Below, piece by piece: positions 1 through 7,535 of a DNA stretch of 64,000 nt (the first letter of the stretch is position 1; each line of letters opens with the position of its first letter). Made by a program: the position numbers and the translations under genes. The stretch covers positions 992,001-1,056,000 of the forward strand of contig NZ_CP107947.1 in assembly GCF_036059255.1 (NCBI RefSeq), read 5' to 3'. The stretch is from Micromonospora sp. NBC_00389. GTDB taxonomy: Bacteria > Actinomycetota > Actinomycetes > Mycobacteriales > Micromonosporaceae. The notes beneath the pieces were generated by a model that worked only from the letters and a program-made list of their open reading frames with translations, had not been told where the DNA came from and made no database searches.

Positions 1-579
1 CTTGAACGGCAGGTTCCGGTCCCGGCAGGCGCAGATCACCGCGGCCAGCTCGGCCGGGGTCGGGAAGAGTTCGGCGGCCAGCCCGCCGGTGCGGAACTTG
101 GCCGCGACCGGCACCCCGTCGTCCCGAGCGGCGGCGAGCGCGTCCAGCGCACCCATCAGGCCGAAGGTCAGCGGCAGCTCGGCGTAGACGGCCTCGACGC
201 CCGGCATGGTGCCGGTCAGCCGGCGCAGCTCGGTGATGCCGGGCAGTGGGTCCTCGCCACGCCTGGCGACCGCCACCTCGACCTGGCGGGCGGTGACGCC
301 GTCCGGTGCCAGGAACGAGAGCGCGAAGGGCAGGCCCCCGATCCCGGTGTCACCGATCACGCCGACCACCAGACCCTCGGCCGGGTCGACGAGACCGCTC
401 AGATCCCCTGCGGCAATGGTCGAGGCCGGGACCAGCAGCGGGCCGACCAGGTCGGCGTACCAGGCGGTGCGATGCCGGCGGTGGGCGGCCAGCGCATCGG
501 GCAGCGCCGCGCTGCCCGGAGGGAAGACGGCGGCGTCGTCCACCAGGCCGTCGAGGAGTGCGGGCACCTGCGTTGACAC
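1..579 (-). CDS. conserved hypothetical protein, 3' end outside window
   Basis: Partial gene running off the left edge; 193 codons are visible, starting at a GTG (577-579). The N-terminus reads VSTQVPALLDGLVDDAAVF, followed by FPPGSAALPDA, and a KFRTGG motif lies near residue 160. I do not recognise a named family. It has no signal peptide or membrane segment and looks like a soluble, single-domain alpha/beta protein. It is divergent from hmgA with 93 bp between the starts, which hints at shared control or a link to aromatic amino acid catabolism; that is inference only. GTG is preferred because the DDAAVFPPG block right after it looks like a conserved core. Confidence 0.7.
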   Translation of the reverse strand, partial: MSTQVPALLDGLVDDAAVFPPGSAALPDALAAHRRHRTAWYADLVGPLLVPASTIAAGDLSGLVDPAEGLVVGVIGDTGIGGLPFALSFLAPDGVTARQVEVAVARRGEDPLPGITELRRLTGTMPGVEAVYAELPLTFGLMGALDALAAARDDGVPVAAKFRTGGLAAELFPTPAELAAVICACRDRNLPFK

Positions 580-619
580 GGAACAAGAATGTACGGGACG
601 CTACAAGGAACGGACAACC

Positions 620-638
620 GCGTCCGATAATCGGACGC
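620..638. promoter_or_regulatory. candidate operator palindrome between hmgA and divergent gene
   Basis: Eight-base arms gcgtccga and tcggacgc flank taa, giving a near-perfect dyad 35 bp upstream of the hmgA start. A ttgaca hexamer at 573-578 could be a -35 for hmgA, but no good -10 sits at the right distance. A dyad in this place fits a dimeric repressor of homogentisate catabolism. Confidence 0.4.
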
Positions 639-672
639 CCCCGGCCGGTGAACGGGACATATGGGAGGCGAG

Positions 673-1839
673 ATGCCGTACTACCGCAGCGTCGGCGAGG
701 TGCCGCGCAAGCGCCACACCCAGTTCCGCCAGCCCGACGGCAGCCTCTACGCCGAGGAGCTGATGGGCCAGGAGGGTTTCTCCTCCGACTCGTCCCTGCT
801 CTACCACCGGCACGCGCCCACCGCGATCCTGGCCGCCGACGAGTTCGCCCCACCGGATTTCGCCCGGACGCCGAACCTGCCGCTCAAGCCGCGCCACCTG
901 CGCACCCACAAGCTCGACACCGGCGGTGCCGACCCAATCCTCGGCCGGCAGTACCTGCTCGCCAACGACGACGTGCGGATCGGTTACGTGCTCGCCGACC
1001 GGCCCTCGCCGCTGTTCCGCGATGCCACCGGCGACCACTGCCTCTACGTCGAGTCGGGCTCGCTGCGGGTCGAGTCCCCGTTCGGCGTGCTGGACGCGGT
1101 CGCCGGGGACTACGTCGTCATCCCCACCTCGACCATCCACCGGCTGGTGCCCACCGGCGAGCAGCCCGTCCGGCTGCTCACCATCGAGGCGGCCGGGCAC
1201 ATCGGCCCGCCCAAGCGCTACCTCTCGGTACGCGGCCAGTTCCTGGAGCACTCGCCGTACTGCGAGCGCGACGTCCGCGGCCCCGACGCCCCGCTGCTCG
1301 TCGACGGCGAGGAGGCGGAGGTGCTGGTCCGCCACCGGCGTGGTTGGACCCGTTACGTCTACGCCCACCACCCGTTCGACGTGGTGGGCTGGGACGGGCA
1401 CCTCTACCCGTGGGCGTTCTCCATCCACGACTTCGAGCCGATCACCGGCCGGATCCACCAGCCCCCGCCGGTGCACCAGACCTTCCAGGGCCCCAACTTC
1501 GTCATCTGCTCGTTCGTGCCCCGCAAGGTCGACTACCACCCGGACTCGATCCCGGTGCCGTACAACCACCACAACGTCGACTCCGACGAGATGCTCTTCT
1601 ACACCGGCGGCAACTACGAGGCCCGGCGCGGCTCCGGCATCGAGCAGGGCTCGATCTCACTGCACCCGTCCGGCTTCACGCACGGCCCCCAGCCGGGTGC
1701 CGCCGAGCGCTCCATCGGCGCGGACTACTTCGACGAACTGGCCGTCATGGTCGACACCTTCCGCCCGCTGGACCTCTGCGACGCGGCCCGCAGCTGCGAG
1801 GACGACGGCTACGCCTGGACCTGGGCGCGTCGGGCCTAG
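673..1839 (+). CDS. hmgA: homogentisate 1,2-dioxygenase
   Basis: Opens the ring of homogentisate to maleylacetoacetate in tyrosine and phenylalanine breakdown; a cytosolic Fe(II) enzyme (EC 1.13.11.5). The product is 388 residues. The C-terminal cupin carries the expected iron ligands: a His and a Glu in PYNHHNVDSDEMLFYTGGNY and a His in GFTHGPQPG. The start at 673 is chosen over the in-frame ATG at 661 because gggaggcgag is then a well-placed Shine-Dalgarno and the protein begins MPYYRSVGEVPRKRHTQFR, typical of the family. The other pathway genes (fumarylacetoacetase, isomerase) are not visible here. Confidence 0.95.
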   Translation: MPYYRSVGEVPRKRHTQFRQPDGSLYAEELMGQEGFSSDSSLLYHRHAPTAILAADEFAPPDFARTPNLPLKPRHLRTHKLDTGGADPILGRQYLLANDDVRIGYVLADRPSPLFRDATGDHCLYVESGSLRVESPFGVLDAVAGDYVVIPTSTIHRLVPTGEQPVRLLTIEAAGHIGPPKRYLSVRGQFLEHSPYCERDVRGPDAPLLVDGEEAEVLVRHRRGWTRYVYAHHPFDVVGWDGHLYPWAFSIHDFEPITGRIHQPPPVHQTFQGPNFVICSFVPRKVDYHPDSIPVPYNHHNVDSDEMLFYTGGNYEARRGSGIEQGSISLHPSGFTHGPQPGAAERSIGADYFDELAVMVDTFRPLDLCDAARSCEDDGYAWTWARRA

Positions 1840-1861
1840 TCGCCGCTCGTTGAGCTGGCGG

Positions 1862-2890
1862 TCAGCGAATGGCGGTGCGGGTGAAGATGGCGAACTCGGC
1901 GACCGCGGTGGCGGCGATGGCCAGCACCAGCGGCCACGGCGAGCCGACCACCGCGTACACCAGCAGCAGCACCGGCGCGGCGGCCACCGCGTAGATCGCC
2001 AGGGCGAGCGTCCGGTCCGAATGCAGCAGTTCGGGTAGGACGGTCCGCGTCAGCCCCGGCAGCCGGGCCGCGAGCTGCCAGACCACGACCCCGCCGGTGA
2101 GGGCGGCGAGCACCGCCAGGACACGGGAGAACCCGTCGCTCGCCGAGGCCGCGAACGCCACCAGCACCGCGGCCACCAACGACCAGCCGGCGCCGTAGAG
2201 CACCAGGCGGTGCAGGCCGTAGGCGATCGTCCGCCCCGAGTCCATCCGTTTCGGGCTGATCGTGGCCGCCTCGGCAAGGTGCTCCAGCGCCTCCGACCAG
2301 CGGCGCTGCTCCAGCCGGATGACACCCACGTCGTGCCGGGCCTCGGCGAGGCGCGGGTCGAGCCGCAACGCCTCCCGGTAGGCCCGCTCGGCCAGGTCGA
2401 ACAACTCCAGCCGGGCGGCGACCAGGCCGAGCACCAGGTGGGCCTGCGGTTCCTCCGGGGCCAGCTCGACCCCGCGCCAGGCCGCGTTCAGCGCCGGCTG
2501 GCCGTTGCGCGCGCCGGCCAGGATCGCCGCCGCACTGCGCTGGGCGTACGCGTCCGCCGGGCCGAGCGCGAGGATCCGGTCGGCGGTGGCGGCCGACTCG
2601 GGGTAGCGCTCCAGATCGGCCAGCGCCATGCCCCTGGCAACCAGCGGTGGGAGCGCCTCCGGTGCGGCGGCCACGGCCGCGTCGGCGGCGGTGAGCGCAT
2701 CAGCCGGCCGGCCGGCCGCCAGGTGCACCCGGGCCAGCATGGTGAGCGCGTCGGGGTCGTCGGGCTGGAGGGCGAGCCCGTAGGTCAGCTCCCCGGCCGC
2801 TTCGTCGTGGCGGCCGAGCTCGGCGAGGAGTTGGGCCCGCTGGAGATAGCCGTCGGCGGCGGACCGGTCGGGGGCGGGGTCGCTGGACAT
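1862..2890 (-). CDS. tetratricopeptide repeat membrane protein
   Basis: 342 residues. Residues about 10-215 are tandem TPR helices (for example AYREALRLDPRLAEARHDVG and ALTMLARVHLAAGRPADAL), a protein-protein interaction scaffold. The last ~120 residues hold four hydrophobic segments, so the TPR part is tethered to the membrane. The client is unknown. It lies 10 bp downstream of ispF on the same strand and could be the last gene of carD-ispD-ispF. The start at 2890 is chosen over an upstream in-frame ATG because that would overlap ispF, and because TAGGCT lies exactly 7 nt upstream, suggesting an extra leaderless transcript. Confidence 0.85.
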   Translation of the reverse strand: MSSDPAPDRSAADGYLQRAQLLAELGRHDEAAGELTYGLALQPDDPDALTMLARVHLAAGRPADALTAADAAVAAAPEALPPLVARGMALADLERYPESAATADRILALGPADAYAQRSAAAILAGARNGQPALNAAWRGVELAPEEPQAHLVLGLVAARLELFDLAERAYREALRLDPRLAEARHDVGVIRLEQRRWSEALEHLAEAATISPKRMDSGRTIAYGLHRLVLYGAGWSLVAAVLVAFAASASDGFSRVLAVLAALTGGVVVWQLAARLPGLTRTVLPELLHSDRTLALAIYAVAAAPVLLLVYAVVGSPWPLVLAIAATAVAEFAIFTRTAIR

Positions 2891-2897
2891 CGCGGCG

Positions 2898-2903
2898 AGC
2901 CTA
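2898..2903 (-). promoter_or_regulatory. -10 hexamer of leaderless start (TPR gene)
   Basis: TAGGCT, 7 nt before the ATG at 2890; it includes the ispF stop codon, so chance cannot be excluded. One of ten such cases in the window. Confidence 0.4.
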
Positions 2904-3383
2904 GGTGGCCGGGGCGTCGTACACCAGGGCCACCGCGATACCGGCCAGCCCCTCACCGCGGCCGGTGAAGCCCAACCCGTCGGTGGTGGCGGCGGAGACG
3001 GTGACCGGGGCTCCGACGGCGGCGGAGAGCACCCGCTGGGCCTCCTCGCGGCGCGGGCCGATCTTGGGGCGGTTGCCGACGATCTGCACGGACACGTTGC
3101 CGATGGCCAGGCCGGCAGCCCGGACCCGGCGGGCCGTCTCGGTCAGCAGGGCCACCCCGGACGCGCCGGCCCACTCCGGCTGGCCCACCCCGAAGGTGGA
3201 GCCGAGATCGCCGAGACCGGCGGCGGAGAGCAGTGCGTTGCAGGCGGCGTGCGCGGCCACGTCGGCGTCCGAGTGCCCGGCCAGGCCGTCCTGATCGGGC
3301 CACAGCAGGCCGGCCACCCAGCACGGCCGGTCGGGCGCGAACGCGTGCACGTCGGTGCCGACGGCCACCCGGGGAACGATCAT
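2901..3383 (-). CDS. ispF: 2-C-methyl-D-erythritol 2,4-cyclodiphosphate synthase
   Basis: Fifth step of the non-mevalonate (MEP) isoprenoid pathway: cyclises CDP-methylerythritol 2-phosphate with loss of CMP. 160 residues, the normal length. Metal ligands are visible as TDVHAF (Asp11, His13) and the His of GHSDADV; the family's [13 protein letters not shown] block is near the C-terminus. It follows ispD by 16 bp and carD-ispD-ispF read as one operon, the usual actinobacterial order. The homotrimer is cytosolic. Confidence 0.96.
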   Translation of the reverse strand: MIVPRVAVGTDVHAFAPDRPCWVAGLLWPDQDGLAGHSDADVAAHAACNALLSAAGLGDLGSTFGVGQPEWAGASGVALLTETARRVRAAGLAIGNVSVQIVGNRPKIGPRREEAQRVLSAAVGAPVTVSAATTDGLGFTGRGEGLAGIAVALVYDAPAT

Positions 3384-3399
3384 GATCAGAGGGTACGCG

Positions 3400-4095
3400 T
3401 CAACTGGCGGCGGCCAGCAGGTGCTCCGCCAGCGCCAGGTCGAACGGACGGGTGATCTTCAGCGCGTACTCCGAGCCCGGCACGCAGCTCACCGTGACGC
3501 CCTGCTTCTCGACCAGACCGGCGTCGTCGGTGAGCGGATCGCCGGCCGCGGCGTGCGCGGCGGTGAGCACGGACCGGCGGAAACCCTGCGGGGTCTGCAC
3601 CGCGCGCAGGGCGGACCGGTCGACGGTGCCGAGCACCACCTCGCCGGCGCCGACCTCCTTGATCGTGTCGACGACCGGCAGCACCGGGATCACCGCGTCC
3701 CGCCCCTCGCGGACCGCCGCCGCGACGGATTCGACCAGCTCCGGCGGGGTGAGCGCCCGGGCGGCGTCGTGCACCAGGATGATCGCCGGGCCGGCGGGCA
3801 CCGCGGCCAGCGCGGCGGCCACCGACGCCTGCCGCTCCGCGCCGCCGGGCACCACGGTCACCGGCGCCACCGGAGCGAGCAGCTCGCGTACGGCCGACAC
3901 CTCGGTGGCCGGCGCGGCCACCACGATCGTGTGCACCGAGGGCGCTGCGGCCAGCCGGCGCACGGCATGCACCAGCAACGACTCGCCAGCGAGCAGGCGC
4001 AGCGCCTTGGGTCGGCCGGGGCCGAGCCGTACGCCGGCACCCGCCGCAGGAACGAGGACCGCGACGTCACCGCGCGGATTGAGCTGCGCGGTCAC
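3400..4095 (-). CDS. ispD: 2-C-methyl-D-erythritol 4-phosphate cytidylyltransferase
   Basis: Transfers CMP from CTP to methylerythritol phosphate, one step before the next MEP reaction provided by the adjacent ispF. 231 residues. The nucleotide-binding N-terminus [22 protein letters not shown] and the later VHDAARAL motif are diagnostic. The start is a GTG with gagga about 9 nt upstream; another GTG lies just upstream. It lies 56 bp after carD. Confidence 0.95.
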   Translation of the reverse strand: MTAQLNPRGDVAVLVPAAGAGVRLGPGRPKALRLLAGESLLVHAVRRLAAAPSVHTIVVAAPATEVSAVRELLAPVAPVTVVPGGAERQASVAAALAAVPAGPAIILVHDAARALTPPELVESVAAAVREGRDAVIPVLPVVDTIKEVGAGEVVLGTVDRSALRAVQTPQGFRRSVLTAAHAAAGDPLTDDAGLVEKQGVTVSCVPGSEYALKITRPFDLALAEHLLAAAS

Positions 4096-4151
4096 GTCAC
4101 GGTCCTCGGTGGTTTCTTCGCTACGAAGTGGGTACGACGATGCTGTGCGGA

Positions 4152-4637
4152 CTAGGCCTCGGTGAGCACCTTGTCGAGCAGCATCTCCGCCTCGTCCTTG
4201 GTGCTCTTCTCCGCCAGCGCGACCTCGCCGACGAGAATGTCACGGGCCTTGGCGAGCATCCGCTTCTCACCCGCGGAAAGGCCCCGCTCCCGCTCCCGGC
4301 GCCACAGGTCACGGACGACCTCGGCGACCTTCAGCGGGTTTCCGGAGGCCAGCTTTTCCAGGTTGGCCTTGTAACGCCGCGACCAGTTGGTCGGCTCCTC
4401 GGTGTGCGGAGCCCGAAGAACGTCGAAGACAAGGCCGAGGCCCTCTTCGCCGACCACCTCGCGCACACCCACGATCTCGGCGTTCTCGGCCGGCACCCGG
4501 ACCGTCAGGTCACCCTGAGCGACCCTCAGGACGAGGTACTGCTTGGGCTCGCCCTTGATGACCCGAGTCTCGATTGCCTCGATGAGTGCGGCCCCGTGGT
4601 GGGGGTAAACAACGGTCTCGCCGACACTGAAAACCAT
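4152..4637 (-). CDS. carD: CarD-family RNA polymerase-binding regulator
   Basis: 161 residues. Residues 1-60 form the Tudor-like RNA polymerase beta-interaction domain ([20 protein letters not shown]); the helical C-terminal domain has the [13 protein letters not shown] stretch that contacts promoter DNA near the -10. In mycobacteria CarD stabilises open complexes, notably at rRNA promoters, and is essential. It heads the carD-ispD-ispF unit. A promoter candidate lies just upstream at 4665-4694. Confidence 0.96.
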   Translation of the reverse strand: MVFSVGETVVYPHHGAALIEAIETRVIKGEPKQYLVLRVAQGDLTVRVPAENAEIVGVREVVGEEGLGLVFDVLRAPHTEEPTNWSRRYKANLEKLASGNPLKVAEVVRDLWRRERERGLSAGEKRMLAKARDILVGEVALAEKSTKDEAEMLLDKVLTEA

Positions 4638-4664
4638 AGGTTCGAAACCCCTTTCGCTGTGTCT

Positions 4665-4694
4665 AGGGTAACACGCTCAGGCACCGATGTCTCA
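4665..4694 (-). promoter_or_regulatory. carD promoter candidate
   Basis: On the minus strand TGAGAC (4689-4694), 18-base spacer, TACCCT (4665-4670), 28 bp before the carD start. The -35 overlaps the direct repeat caccgatgtc, a possible activator site. Confidence 0.4.
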
Positions 4695-4761
4695 CCGATG
4701 TCCTGACCGTTGGCGCAGCTCAGGGGCCCTGTGAGAGGTCTTGCTTCAGCTTGACAGGCGG

Positions 4762-4778
4762 TCAAACCAATGGTTTGA
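4762..4778. promoter_or_regulatory. perfect palindrome, candidate operator
   Basis: tcaaacca-a-tggtttga: 8-base arms, unusually AT-rich for this genome, centred in the carD/4965 divergent region and partly overlapping a ttgaca hexamer. The shape suits a TetR- or MarR-type dimer. The target regulator is unknown. Confidence 0.45.
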
Positions 4779-4964
4779 ACACGCTCCGTAACGCACGGGT
4801 GACTTCCCGGTACGGGTGAACAGAACGTCGAGATCAAGGGCTATGCGCTCCCCCATGGTATCCCTCCCGGCGGGACTGCGCCCAGATCTAGCGGGAGGTG
4901 CCCCCAGTGCGGGACGCTGGAGGCAGACCCGCACGCCGCTCTCGAGACGCTGTCAGGGGGTCCG

Positions 4965-5660
4965 ATGGGCAAACCAGACGCAGAGGGCCAGGGGCCGTCC
5001 GACGGCCTGCCCGACCTGCCACCCGAGTGGGGTCGGGTCGTGGTGCCCGACGATGCCTCCGAGCTCGCCTACGAGGCGGCCCAACTCCGCCGTGAACTGC
5101 GCCGGGCCGCCGGTCAACCCGGTGACGGCCCCCGGGCCCTGGCCCTGCCGCTGCTGGTCCTGCTGGTGGCGCTGCTCACCACGCTGGCCGGCCTGCTCGC
5201 GGTCACCTGGCCGCGAGCCAACCGCGGCGCCGACCGCCCGACCCCCGCTCCCTACTCACCACCCACCGCCCTCACCGGGCGGGCGCTGCCCGCACTGGAC
5301 CTGGTCGACGCCGGCCAGGCGCCGGTGCCGCTGCGCGGCCTACTGCCCGCCATGATCATCTTGGTGGACGGCTGCACCTGCCCGGACCGGGTCGCCGAGG
5401 CGGTGGTGGCGGCGCCCGCCGGGGTGGCCGTGGTCACCGTCACCGGAGGGCGGACGGTGCCGGCCCCACCGCCGACCAGACGAGACGCACGCGCGCTGGC
5501 CGATCCCGCCGGCGGCCTGCGCTCGTTCGTGGGCCAGCCGGCCCGCTCCGGCACCGCGACCGCACTGCTGGTCGACCGAACCGGCGTGGTGACACGCGTG
5601 CTGCCCGAGCTGGGCCCGGTCGACGCGTACCGCGCGGACCTGACCGCCCTCGCCGCCTGA
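4965..5660 (+). CDS. single-pass membrane protein with thioredoxin-like extracytoplasmic domain
   Basis: 231 residues. An acidic/polar N-terminus (~1-50) is followed by one membrane helix (ALALPLLVLLVALLTTLAGL), a Pro-rich linker, and an extracytoplasmic domain that looks thioredoxin/redoxin-like: LPALDLVDAGQ, then the motif DGCTCPDRV with a CxC pair where redoxins carry CxxC, then ALLVDRTGVVTRVLPELGPV. A role in extracytoplasmic thiol chemistry is inferred only. aggggg lies 5 nt before the ATG. It is divergent from carD and ends before a hairpin terminator. Confidence 0.75.
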   Translation: MGKPDAEGQGPSDGLPDLPPEWGRVVVPDDASELAYEAAQLRRELRRAAGQPGDGPRALALPLLVLLVALLTTLAGLLAVTWPRANRGADRPTPAPYSPPTALTGRALPALDLVDAGQAPVPLRGLLPAMIILVDGCTCPDRVAEAVVAAPAGVAVVTVTGGRTVPAPPPTRRDARALADPAGGLRSFVGQPARSGTATALLVDRTGVVTRVLPELGPVDAYRADLTALAA

Positions 5661-5665
5661 CGGGG

Positions 5666-5687
5666 CCGTCCGTCGCCGGACGGACGG
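5666..5687 (+). terminator. hairpin terminator
   Basis: ccgtccgtc / gacggacgg, 9-bp perfect stem with a 4-base loop, 6 bp after the stop of the 4965-5660 gene. No U-run, as is common in actinomycetes. Confidence 0.6.
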
Positions 5688-5712
5688 GTTGCCGGGACCG
5701 GTGCACCCACGG

Positions 5713-6360
5713 TCAGGGCAGCGCGGCCAGTTGCGCCTCGACCTCGACCGGCTGCTCCCCCGCCGTCGACAGCGACACCCGGATCAGCCCGCCGGTGGCG
5801 TCCACCTCGCTGACGCTGACCGTGCCGTCGCAGTCGACCCGGGGCGACCCGGCGATCTGGGCGCCGGTGATCACCAGCAGCATGGCACCCGGCCCGGTGC
5901 ACCGGTACTGGAGCAGATAGCGGGCGCCGTCGTCGGCGGACTGCCGGGTCACGGGCTGCCCCGGGGTCAGCGTCGCCCGCTCCCGCCAGATCGTCTCGCT
6001 GAACCGGGGCAGCCCACCCGACGCGTCCCCCTGGAAGAAGAACTCGCCCGAATCACCGTCGATGTCGGTGATCCAGCCCGTCTCCGGGTCGATCGACACC
6101 CCCGGCGCGCGTCGCACCTCGGTGGCCTCGCCCGTCTCGGGATCCACCAGCGCCGTCACCCCCTCACCCGGCACACCGCTGGCCATGACGCGGTCCAGTG
6201 CCGTGCTGACGGTCGGCCCAGCGGTCGGAGCGGCCGTCGCCGGACCAGCCGTCGGGGCGGGAGCAGCGGCCCGCCACCACCAACCGCCGACGGCCAGGGC
6301 AGCCAGGGCCACCCCGGCCAGCACCGCCGACCGCAGCCGATCATCCGCCTCCGAATCCAT
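5713..6360 (-). CDS. hypothetical membrane-anchored protein
   Basis: 215 residues starting MDSEADDRLRSAVLAGVALA. One N-terminal membrane helix (~12-32), an Ala/Pro/Thr-rich linker, then an extracytoplasmic domain of about 160 residues with no recognised family; it contains a PETGE..PETGWITDIDGD repeat and ends LISVSTAGEQ-like beta sequence. It sits 32 bp downstream of the type III PKS gene but has its own likely leaderless promoter, so a link to that cluster is doubtful. The start is set at 6360, where TACGCT lies 6 nt upstream. Confidence 0.75.
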   Translation of the reverse strand: MDSEADDRLRSAVLAGVALAALAVGGWWWRAAAPAPTAGPATAAPTAGPTVSTALDRVMASGVPGEGVTALVDPETGEATEVRRAPGVSIDPETGWITDIDGDSGEFFFQGDASGGLPRFSETIWRERATLTPGQPVTRQSADDGARYLLQYRCTGPGAMLLVITGAQIAGSPRVDCDGTVSVSEVDATGGLIRVSLSTAGEQPVEVEAQLAALP

Positions 6361-6366
6361 GCGGCG

Positions 6367-6372
6367 AGCGTA
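6367..6372 (-). promoter_or_regulatory. -10 hexamer of leaderless start
   Basis: TACGCT, 6 nt before the ATG at 6360; no Shine-Dalgarno sequence. Confidence 0.45.
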
Positions 6373-6392
6373 CCGGCCGGACTGCGGGACGC

Positions 6393-7442
6393 TCAGCCCT
6401 GTCGATCCAGCAGGGCGGCGTACAGGGTGAGGCCGGGACCGAACGCCAGCATGACGATCCGTCGAGGCGCCGACGTCGCGCGGCTCAATCGGTCCAGGAT
6501 CAGCAGCACGGTAGGAGACGAGCAGTTGCCGTGCTCGTCGAGCGTCGCCCGGGACGCTGCCAACGCCTGCGGCGGCAGGGCCAACTCCCGCTCGACCACG
6601 TTGAGGATCCGCGGCCCGCCCGGGTGCACCGCCCAACCGTCCACCTCGGAGCCGGTGGTGCCATGCCGGGCCAACAGGTCGTCGACCAGCCCACGGACAT
6701 GCCTGGAGAGCACCTGCGGCACCTTCGGCGACAACCCCATCCGGAAGCCGGTGTCGGTGACGTCCCAGGTCATGTGGTCGGCGGTGGACGTGTCGGTCAC
6801 CGCCGTGACCTCGCGCAGCGCGTACCCCGGGCCGCCCGGCACCACCACGGCGGCGACCGCGGCGTCCGAGAAGAGTGCGTGCGAGACGATCTGCTGGGTG
6901 TCCACCCTGGCGCTGGACGGCTGGATGTGCAGGCTGGTCAGCTCCGCGCAGAGCAGCAGCGCCGGACGACCCCGTGCGGTGACGAAGTCGCTCGCCGCGC
7001 CCAGCCCGGGCAGCGCCGCATAGCAGCCCATGTGGCCGACGAACATCCGCTGGGTGTCCGGGGCCATGCCGAGGTCCCGGGCGAGCAGGATGTCCAGCCC
7101 AGGGGTGGCGTACCCGGTGCAGGAACAGACGATGAACAAACCGACGTCACCGGCACCCAGCCCGGCAGCGGTCAACGCGCGGCCGACCGCCTCCTTGCCC
7201 AGCGGCAGCGCCTCAACCTGGTAGCGGCGCATCCGTCGCTCGGTCGGCCAGTCCGAGGCGTCCTCCAGCAGGGGATTGACCGCCGCCTGCCGTCGCGTCA
7301 CGCCCGAGTTCGCGAAGATCCGCTGGGCCAACGACCGGGTGGTGCCGGAGAAGTGCCGGGAGAAGAAGCCCTCCCACAACTCGTCCTGTGAAGCGGACGG
7401 CGGTTGCGCCGTCCCGAGCCCCGCGATCACTGGTACGGACAC
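6393..7442 (-). CDS. type III polyketide synthase
   Basis: 349 residues. A homodimeric chalcone-synthase-fold enzyme that extends an acyl-CoA starter with malonyl-CoA and cyclises the chain. The catalytic triad is complete: Cys140 (FVGHMGCYAAL), His273 (WAVHPGGP) and Asn306 (GNCSSPT); the AFGPGL loop is near the C-terminus. The GTG start at 7442 has gggg just upstream and gives the usual N-terminus VSVPVIAGLGTAQP. Neighbours (ACAD-fold flavoprotein, UbiG-like methyltransferase, UbiA prenyltransferase) suggest an alkylresorcinol or alkylpyrone product that is then modified, comparable in gene types to the prenylated methoxyhydroquinone cluster of Actinoplanes missouriensis. The actual product cannot be read from sequence. 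Confidence 0.92.
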   Translation of the reverse strand: MSVPVIAGLGTAQPPSASQDELWEGFFSRHFSGTTRSLAQRIFANSGVTRRQAAVNPLLEDASDWPTERRMRRYQVEALPLGKEAVGRALTAAGLGAGDVGLFIVCSCTGYATPGLDILLARDLGMAPDTQRMFVGHMGCYAALPGLGAASDFVTARGRPALLLCAELTSLHIQPSSARVDTQQIVSHALFSDAAVAAVVVPGGPGYALREVTAVTDTSTADHMTWDVTDTGFRMGLSPKVPQVLSRHVRGLVDDLLARHGTTGSEVDGWAVHPGGPRILNVVERELALPPQALAASRATLDEHGNCSSPTVLLILDRLSRATSAPRRIVMLAFGPGLTLYAALLDRQG

Positions 7443-7535
7443 GATCCCCACCTCTCGTCCGACGCTGTCCTCCCGCTTGCCGTCCCGCCGGCCACCCGCC
7501 CGGCCCATCCCCCGTGGCAGTCGAGCCGCTGCGGC

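Larger units (their letters stand above)
4638..4964. other. divergent intergenic region between carD and thioredoxin-like gene
   Basis: 327 bp. It contains a carD promoter candidate with a 10-bp direct repeat (caccgatgtc, twice within 4682-4702), a perfect 17-bp palindrome at 4762-4778, and a ttgaca hexamer at 4751-4756 reading toward the plus-strand gene. I see no credible small gene. Confidence 0.6.
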
